Assembly: GCA_020809705.1 (NCBI GenBank)
Contig: CP085828.1
Span: forward strand, 3,162,001 to 3,226,000
From: Calonectria ilicicola
Taxonomy: Eukaryota; Ascomycota; Sordariomycetes; Hypocreales; Nectriaceae
DNA length: 64,000 nucleotides
Direction of reading: 5' to 3'
Program-made: the position numbers and the translations under genes
The notes under the pieces: generated by a model
Database searches by the model: none
What the model was told of the DNA's origin: nothing
Seen by the model: the letters and a program-made list of their open reading frames with translations, nothing else
In this document: positions 57,269 to 64,000 of the stretch, piece after piece
How the letters are laid out: every line of letters starts with the position of its first letter
Numbering within the stretch: the first letter of the stretch is position 1

Positions 57269-58580
57269 AGCGCTATGATGCTAATGATGCATCTCCAGCT
57301 TTTTTGCCAGAATATGCCTCTTGAACAATGACTAACCTGAACGTGATTTACAACTCAAAGTTGCAGAGAACGTTTTGACTAGAGCGTATGTGTTTATTGC
57401 TTTCTTCCTTCTTTCATTCTCTCATGGTTGTTTTCCTTGCGAAGTTTTTTGAGGCCTAACAAATAACTTGCAATTGCTATACATTACCGGATCACTCGGA
57501 TAAGAACACAGGGACTTACAGACTGAGAATTTTTTTTTTTTTTTGAGATTATTATTTAACTGACACGAAAGACTGACAAGGGCAACAACATTGGCTACTG
57601 TTGGGAATACAGAAGCTGCCCAAAAAGACAATATAGACGCCCGGGCGCGAGACAAGGGTCATGCCCTCTGGTATTAACCTCGCGTCTGGAAGGATGAAGC
57701 GATGTGAATATTGGACACAGGAAGAATATTCTTTCCAATGTCATTGATATATATACCCTTGGTGTTTTTCTGGATGATTACGTTTCGAAGCGAAACAAAG
57801 GATCACGCGAGCTGGGCTTGGTATGCAGGGGGTTTCGTATTTGATCACCAGTTTAGACATGGGTGGCTAACTTTTGGGGGTGAAAAAAATTAATTGTTGG
57901 CTGGATTACTGCATCATCCATGAAGGGTATTTGGATGGATTGGCCGCACAATACAGACGGCACTGCCATTGTTTGATCACCGAGTTGAACAGGATTGATT
58001 GGCCTGATTGGCCGATTCAACCAAGTATTCTTCGGTGTCAGTTGGCATGAATTAGAAAATAGCTCCAGAGCCGAGATACAGGGACGCTCGGGCACGGGCC
58101 GAAAGAATTTGAGAGCGCAATTGCAATTTGTATATATTGTTGCTATGCGGTTTGGTTTAGTCAGATGGTAGAGATTCAACACAGCCCTCTTGAACTGAAA
58201 TTGACGTTCGTATTCAGTGATTAGCTGGGTACCGCAGAGACTGTCTAATTGGCTTGGGACTTAAACGACGGTGGCGGACATTGGCGCGCCTTAGGTAATC
58301 CATATAGTCAGCTGCCTCCACCAATGACGGAATGGCTGTGGTGACAGCACCACCTAGGGAGGGAGCTGACCCGCGACACGGGCAACACATGGCGCAGAGT
58401 CCCCTCATCTTTCAACTACAGCGACGTCCCGAGCCAATGGCCCCGAGACACCTTTCCCAAACCAACGCACATGGTCATGTTTGAGCCTTCGCCCCGACAG
58501 AAGACCACCTCCAAGGGCTGCGCATCGACCAGGCTGCCGCTGCCTGTGCCTGTGCCTGTGCTCCTCCAGTGAGCTCCGCC
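57269..58580. other. Intergenic region upstream of RIC1
   Basis: These 1.3 kb contain a T-run of 15 (57530-57544) and GC-rich sequence near RIC1 with several upstream ATGs. A TGCCTG triple repeat lies at about 58541-58558. No separate gene is supportable. Confidence 0.5.
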
Positions 58581-61500
58581 ATGTATTGGCCCGTTGGCAC
58601 GCCGCGCATCTACGCAACCAGCAGTAGTCGAGCTCCGGCCTGCAGGCTCGTCGTCACCAACGATGGCGTATCGAGCCCCTCCGATTCCAATTTGACGGCG
58701 TCTCCGTACCTCGCGAGCGACAATCCTCAAGGCCTCGGCATCGACGACGCCGACTTGCCCCCGCCGACCCCCATTACCCCTACGACACCGGCCGTTCGAT
58801 CTGTTGAACACGAGGATGATGCCCCTGGGGACGTTCGGCCGAATTCGGGAGACGCGGCTTCGGATAGCCTGCCTGTAAAGGAACCTGTGTTGGCTCTGAA
58901 AGCCTCTCGTTCCGGGAACATTTTTGTTACCATCACGGCTACTTCTATTACAGTCTGGCAAACAAAGGTGGGACGCCGAACCTACTTTTTGCGGTTGTTA
59001 TATATATGCTAAATTATACAGCCAACCGTGATCCTTGCGCTTGTTGTTCGATCCGATTCTTCTCTCGAATCGTACGGCAAGAACGTTGACTTACTATTCC
59101 GCCCGGACGCCGCGATTCTTGTAGTCCGTACAGACCAGGGCTATCTCATCACATACTCCATTGCCACCGATGCCGAATCTCGGACCTACAAATCCCACTT
59201 TTCAAACCACCACAATGTCCAGCGACGACGACAAAGCCTCATTGGAAGCCAGGCTGGTTTACCCCCCGATCAGCTCTTGTGGGGCCCAGGCGAAGGGGCT
59301 GGAGTTCGCGACATAAGCATCCGCTTTCGAATGGTAATAAAAGTCGACGCGGGGATTGAAAGCGCTCTTGCCCTCGATGAAGAGCTTGTGGTGGCAACGC
59401 GGAAGCCTGCAGCGGTTCAGTGTATCCGTTGGACACCCGACAGCACAGGGAATCAGACTAGAACCGAAATCATTAGCCGGATGGGATGGGTCGAGAAGAA
59501 AGAGTCCATTGTCGAAATGACGCATGACCGACCGATGAACTTGTCTACCTGGATCACGAGTACCGGGCGAGTGTATGCGGTCCAACGCCATACTCCACGT
59601 GCGGATGCGCCTCAGTCCGACGAATCCGACGCTAAGCGGCTTTTTAAGGGACATTGTTTTCATGTACCAAAGGCCGATGGCAATCGTGCCGTTAGGGCCG
59701 TCATCAATGCTCGATTTTCCCTTATTGCAGTCGGTTGTCGTGATGGCACTGTGCAAGTTTATTCTGTTCGCGACTATGCCGGCAACATCCCACATTCGCA
59801 TACACACAAGATACCCGTGTCCGTGTCATCCTCTGGTTCATTCACAACTTTGAGCTATTCGCCAGACGGATACTGCCTGTTCGCTGGCTTTGAGAAAGGA
59901 TGGTCTACCTGGAGTATGTTTGGTAAGCTTGGCAGCAACAGTTTTAGTGCCGAGGGAACTGCATCACATGCCAACGGAGAGGAATGGCTTACTGGCGTGA
60001 CTGCGGCGCATTGGATTGGCGGAGGCTCTGAGGTTCTCATGCTTGGTCGTGAGAATGAAGCAATTTGGTCGCTTGAAATGGCTAAGAACGCCGTAACAGG
60101 GTGCTATAACGAGGCCAACATTTTCCGGACAGTTCTCCAAACCCCATCGGGAGTTATGGTTTACCGAGGGTATGATGTTCCTGATCTCACTAGTATCTCT
60201 GCGGAACCTTTTCTCTGGCACACTACAAGAATTCCAGCAACATATCTATTGCACCAGTGGCCAATTCGGCAGACAGTCATTTCCCCAGATGGGCGATATG
60301 TTGCTGTTGCTGGTCGCCGTGGATTGGCTCATTATAGCGTCAACAGTGGGCGCTGGAAGACATTTACAAATGAGGACATGGAAAATGAGTTTTATGTCAG
60401 AGGTGGTATGTGCTGGCATCGACACATTCTCGTCGCTGCCGTTGAGGCAAATCGATCATTCGAGCTGCGATTATTCTCTCGCGAAACTGCTCTAGAACCG
60501 TCTCAAGTTCTCCACACAGAGAAGCTTCCAGCACCAGTAGTTCTCGTAACTACATCAGGCGCAGACTCTCTTCTCGTCTACACGTATGAAAACTTACTGT
60601 ATCACTACGTCTTTACGCCTCAAGGAGCATCAGTCCGCTTGACGCAAGTGGGACAAATCGCCTTTCATGGTATCGTCAGGTCTCCCGCGCGAGTTCGAGG
60701 CCTGAGTTGGATACTGCCAGAAAACCAGCTCACAGATGGGGACCCTTCGCAAGATGTAGCTGTGGCGTCGGTCATTTTTCTAGTTGATGGTAAACTGGTG
60801 GTACTTCGACCTTCCTTGAATGACGAGGGCCAGCTGAAGTATGACATGCGAATCATTGCACAAAACGTTGAGTACCATGCCAGCATGCGAGACCAACCAT
60901 TGCGCAACACGGGCCGACAGGTCGAAGAAACGCCTTTACGAAACGGACCACCTGCTCTGCGAGATTCACTTTGGGTATTTGACGGCATGGAGCTCAAGGC
61001 TTGGCCTGACATTAATGAAGTGTTGGAAGCATCAGGGGCTGATAACGGCAAAGAGCCCCCGGCTCCAATGTCGGTTCCTGTTGATTTTTACCCCCTTTCA
61101 GTGCTCCTGGACAAGGGAATTATCCTAGGAGTTGAATCTGATTTGGTACAACGCCGCGACGTGAGCTTTTCATTCTTTCACTTTGCGCTCCGGGTAAGTT
61201 CTTATGTTTGTTTGAATTGTGACTTGGCTAATCCTACTCAGACCCATCTTTTCCTCTCGGACGTGCTGCGATACTACCTTAAACAGAGTCGTACAATTGA
61301 GGCTAGTCGTTTGGCCCAACAATATCAAGACCTTGAGTATTTTTCTCATGGCTTGGAAATCCTACTGCATCGTGTCCTGGACGAAGAAGTAGATACGTCA
61401 CCGAAGCCGGAAGACGCTGTATTGCCCCGAGTCCTATCTTTGCTCTCATCTTTTAAGGAATACCTTGACATTGTGTTGCAATGCACCCGTAAAACTGAGG

Positions 61501-61949
61501 TCCGCCAATGGAAGACTCTATTTGCATATCTGCCTCCTGCACAAGAGCTTTTTGAGGAGTCACTTCAAAGAGGTTCGCTGAAGACTGCTGGAGGATATCT
61601 TATTGTTCTGCACACGCTAGATGAGTTGGGGTCTTCTACAGAGCAGTCTGTTCGCCTGCTTTCTCGGGCTATGCGAGAAGGGGATTGGGAGCTCTGCAAA
61701 GAGCTGGCAAGGTTTTTGGCTGCCATGGATGAGACAGGAGAGACATTACAGGAAGTTATGCGAATGGTTGAATTATCGCTCAAACAAGAACCAAGCCTGG
61801 ATGGGGTTGGTAGTCGGCTCCAAATTCCATCGGCTAGAGCCTTGAATGGATCAAGACGATCTTCAAGTCGAGAAGACGATAGTACAGAATCAGATAGACA
61901 GTCACCAAGCGATGCAAGCAGCATTGCATCGACAATTAGTGCTCCATAG
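58581..61949 (+). CDS. RIC1: Ric1, Rab GEF subunit of the Ric1-Rgp1 complex
   Basis: Exons are 58581-58967, 59022-61193 and 61242-61949, giving 1088 aa. The start MYWPVGTPRIYATSS is the usual beginning of Ric1. Intron 1 has the unusual donor GTGGGA; intron 2 (48 bp, GTAAGT/CAG) is a multiple of three with no stop. The N-terminal two thirds hold WD-like beta-propeller repeats (for example FSLIAVGCRDGTVQVYSVRD, LSYSPDGYCLFAGFEKGWST and VISPDGRYVAVAGRRGLAHY). The C-terminal RIC1 domain starts near residue 700 and contains THLFLSDVLRYYLKQSRTIE and REGDWELCKELARFLAAMDE. In yeast, Ric1 with Rgp1 activates Ypt6 at the Golgi for endosome-to-Golgi traffic. The tail is Ser-rich. AATAAA lies about 230 bp past the stop (62179-62184). 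Confidence 0.94.
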
Positions 61950-62648
61950 ATATAGTCGGAGGGTATTTGCTTGGGAGGCATTCTTGGAGTTTTGAACTGC
62001 GAGTTTGGGAGACATGGTCGGATATTTTATTGAGGATATTTGGGATTCAGAGGGGGGAACATGGCTATTCATTCTTGTAATAATGGCATGGAACTCGAGT
62101 TTGGTGTAAACGAGAGTGGTTTCTCATGTATAGATTCATCTTTAGGTAGTGGGACATTGGACATTCCTGGCCTCGGTAAATAAAAAAAAAGATATCTATT
62201 TATTTAAGAGGATTCGTTATGAGCGAATGAACACCGGAGAGTGAGTGATGCGTTGAAGTAGAGGTGTGTTAATACTTGCCTGTATGTTGTAGTCTGTACG
62301 GCTTGGGGATGAGATGAGGCTGAGGTACGTATCGTGTCACGTTACCTTATCGGGGCGGGCCATTCCTAATCGTCGTTTCCCAGAAGACTCGGGCGGCTTG
62401 CAACCCCACCGCAGAAACCACAGAGCACCACAGCCCGTCCAGCCTAGTCAGTCTTCCGTCGAGTCCTTTGCCGCACTCAACTACGCGCATACCGTATCGC
62501 AACTCCAGCCCTCTCTCCTCCCACTCCTCTCGCTCATCGTTGCTGTCGCCGCCCTCGCTGCGCATGGTCGCTCGCCTCTGAGCCTCCCTGCCAGCTTCTC
62601 TCCTCGCCTTCTTCCCCGCCCCTTCGTTCCATTTCCACCGTGCCCATC
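61950..62648. other. Intergenic region, RIC1 3' side / CKB1 5' side
   Basis: The first 250 bp are the RIC1 3' untranslated region. The last 300 bp are C/T-rich and probably the CKB1 promoter and leader. No gene is seen. Confidence 0.5.
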
Positions 62649-63707
62649 ATGATGGACGACTACGTTAGTGAGTCGGACAGCGACTACACCAGTTATTGGC
62701 GAGACTGGGTGAGTGCAAATTGGCGTGGGGGATGCTCCGGCATGCCACCGACACCGGATATCCGTTCCTTGCCTGATGCTCACTGGCGCCCTCAGCTGCA
62801 GCCATGTCTATCAAGGCGGGGCTCCAGTCGGGCAGCTTGGGAATGCCATATTTTTCCCCCTGCTGCTCACTTGATTAGGAATGATGAGCTAACAAGAGAT
62901 TCTCTCGCGTCCACAGTTTATTTCATCGAGGGGGAACGAGTATTTTTGCGAAATTGACGAGGATTATCTAACGGATCGCTTCAACCTCACTGGACTCAAC
63001 ACCGAGGTGCAGTACTACCAATATGCCCTGGACCTTGTGACCGATGTCTTCGATCTCGATTGCGATGATGAGATGCGTGAGACCATTGAAAAATCGGCTC
63101 GGCATCTCTACGGCCTGGTTCACGCTCGATACATTGTGACGACGCGAGGCTTGGCTAAGATGGTGAGTGCTCTTGGCCCAGCGCCTCCCTTGCCTATCCC
63201 TTGGTGACATGATACTAACCCTCACCGTCTTTGAAATAGCTCGACAAATATAAGAAGGCCGAGTTTGGAAAATGTCCACGTGTTCAGTGCCAATCCCATC
63301 CTCTCCTCCCCATGGGCTTGTCCGATATTCCCAACCTGAAGCCGGTGAAGCTCTACTGCGCCCGCTGCGAAGATATCTATAACCCCAAATCCTCGCGTCA
63401 TGCCGCCATCGACGGTGCCTACTTTGGAACCTCCTTTCACAACATTCTCTTCCAAGTTTACCCTGCTCTCATTCCCCAAAAGAGCGTGGAGCGCTACATC
63501 CCTCGCGTCTACGGATTCAAGGTTCACGCTTCTGCTGCGCTCGTGCGTTGGCAGAACGCTAAGCGCGACGACATGCGACGCCGCTTGCGAAAATTGGAGA
63601 TTGAGACGGGCTTCCGCGAGGAGATAGGAGATGAGGAGGACGAGGATGAGGATGAGGTCGAGTTCGAAGGAATTGACGGGCGGATGGCCGTGACAGAGGG
63701 TTTGTGA
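62649..63707 (+). CDS. CKB1: Casein kinase II regulatory (beta) subunit
   Basis: Exons are 62649-62708, 62917-63162 and 63240-63707, giving 257 aa. Intron 1 is 208 nt and intron 2 is 77 nt; donors are both GTGAGT. Two ATGs are in tandem at the start; the first is used here. The protein begins MMDDYVSESDSDYTSYW, followed by FISSRGNEYFCEIDEDY, the conserved CK2 beta N-terminal domain. The dimerising zinc finger uses C114, C119, C142 and C145. The tail ends in a strongly acidic stretch (DEEDEDEDEVEFEG). CK2 beta dimers hold two catalytic subunits and steer substrate choice of this Ser/Thr kinase in nucleus and cytosol. In the fungal families there are two beta forms; Ckb1 is the closer fit, but this is inferred. 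Confidence 0.95.
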
Positions 63708-64000
63708 GATGAGGTGAAATAAGATAAGACAAAAGACAAGATAAGACGACACGAAGCGGAGGAAACTTGGCTACCCACAGAAGGAAGACACAGTCGCGAG
63801 GATACCAGATGGTTTGGGAAGCGAAGCACAGGGAAAAGGACAGCGGGGGACTACATATCAGGGCTTCCCTCCCCAAATGACCCTTCTACTTCTCACCGAC
63901 TTCCCGGCCATATTCGCCCTGTCAAGTCGCACTTCTATAATGTTCGGTCGGTTCTGCGGATTGGCGTTACTGGGAAGACGGGGGCAAGGCTGGGCTAACC
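63708..64000. other. 3' flank of CKB1 to window end
   Basis: This is presumably the CKB1 3' untranslated region and flanking DNA. It starts with an AAGATAAGACA-type purine-rich repeat. No gene is seen before the window ends. Confidence 0.5.

Overview
The window is nuclear DNA of a filamentous ascomycete, most likely a Sordariomycete and plausibly Hypocreales. This rests on the gene families (Skt5/Chs4, Fun30, Vma21, DUF2406, Med14, Hem14, Nab2, GH20 hexosaminidase, a CYP52/CYP539-like P450, Ric1, CK2 beta). It also rests on gene structure: mostly short introns of about 48-94 bp with fungal GT(A/G)NGT donors and CTAAC/CTGAC branch sites. Placement below class level is inference.

Layout from left to right: SKT5/CHS4-like chitin synthase activator (+); a 7.1 kb stretch with no supportable gene; a small Myb/SANT-like nuclear protein (+); a FUN30 chromatin remodeller (-) divergent from VMA21 (+) across a 744 bp spacer with three CACGTG boxes; a DUF2406 protein (-); a 7.5 kb gene-poor stretch ending in an AT-rich, RIP-like relic; ribosomal protein eL33 (-); glucose-6-phosphate dehydrogenase (+); MED14 (+) convergent with HEM14 (-); NAB2 (-); secreted beta-N-acetylhexosaminidase (+); a P450 (+) convergent with an aromatic aminotransferase (-); two small orphan membrane-protein genes; RIC1 (+); and CKB1 (+). 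There are 17 protein genes. Exon joins were worked out by hand from splice signals and reading-frame continuity.

The genes are mostly housekeeping and unrelated in pathway: cell wall (Skt5; chitin turnover by hexosaminidase), chromatin and transcription (Fun30, Med14), mRNA export and polyadenylation (Nab2), translation (eL33), NADPH supply (G6PD), haem synthesis (Hem14), V-ATPase assembly (Vma21), Golgi/endosome traffic (Ric1) and signalling (CK2). I see no biosynthetic cluster, intact transposon, tRNA, rRNA or CRISPR array.

The most notable signals are: a diverged repeat shared by two intergenic regions (about 13.3 and 26.9 kb) whose differences are biased to C-to-T at CpA, as expected of repeat-induced point mutation; a 10-nt micro-exon in eL33 and 14/21-nt coding exons in G6PD; three introns that are multiples of three with no stop (Skt5, Nab2, Ric1); strong G-quadruplex-capable tracts in a gene desert; and two orphan multi-pass membrane-protein genes. 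I did not find a clear new multi-gene system.
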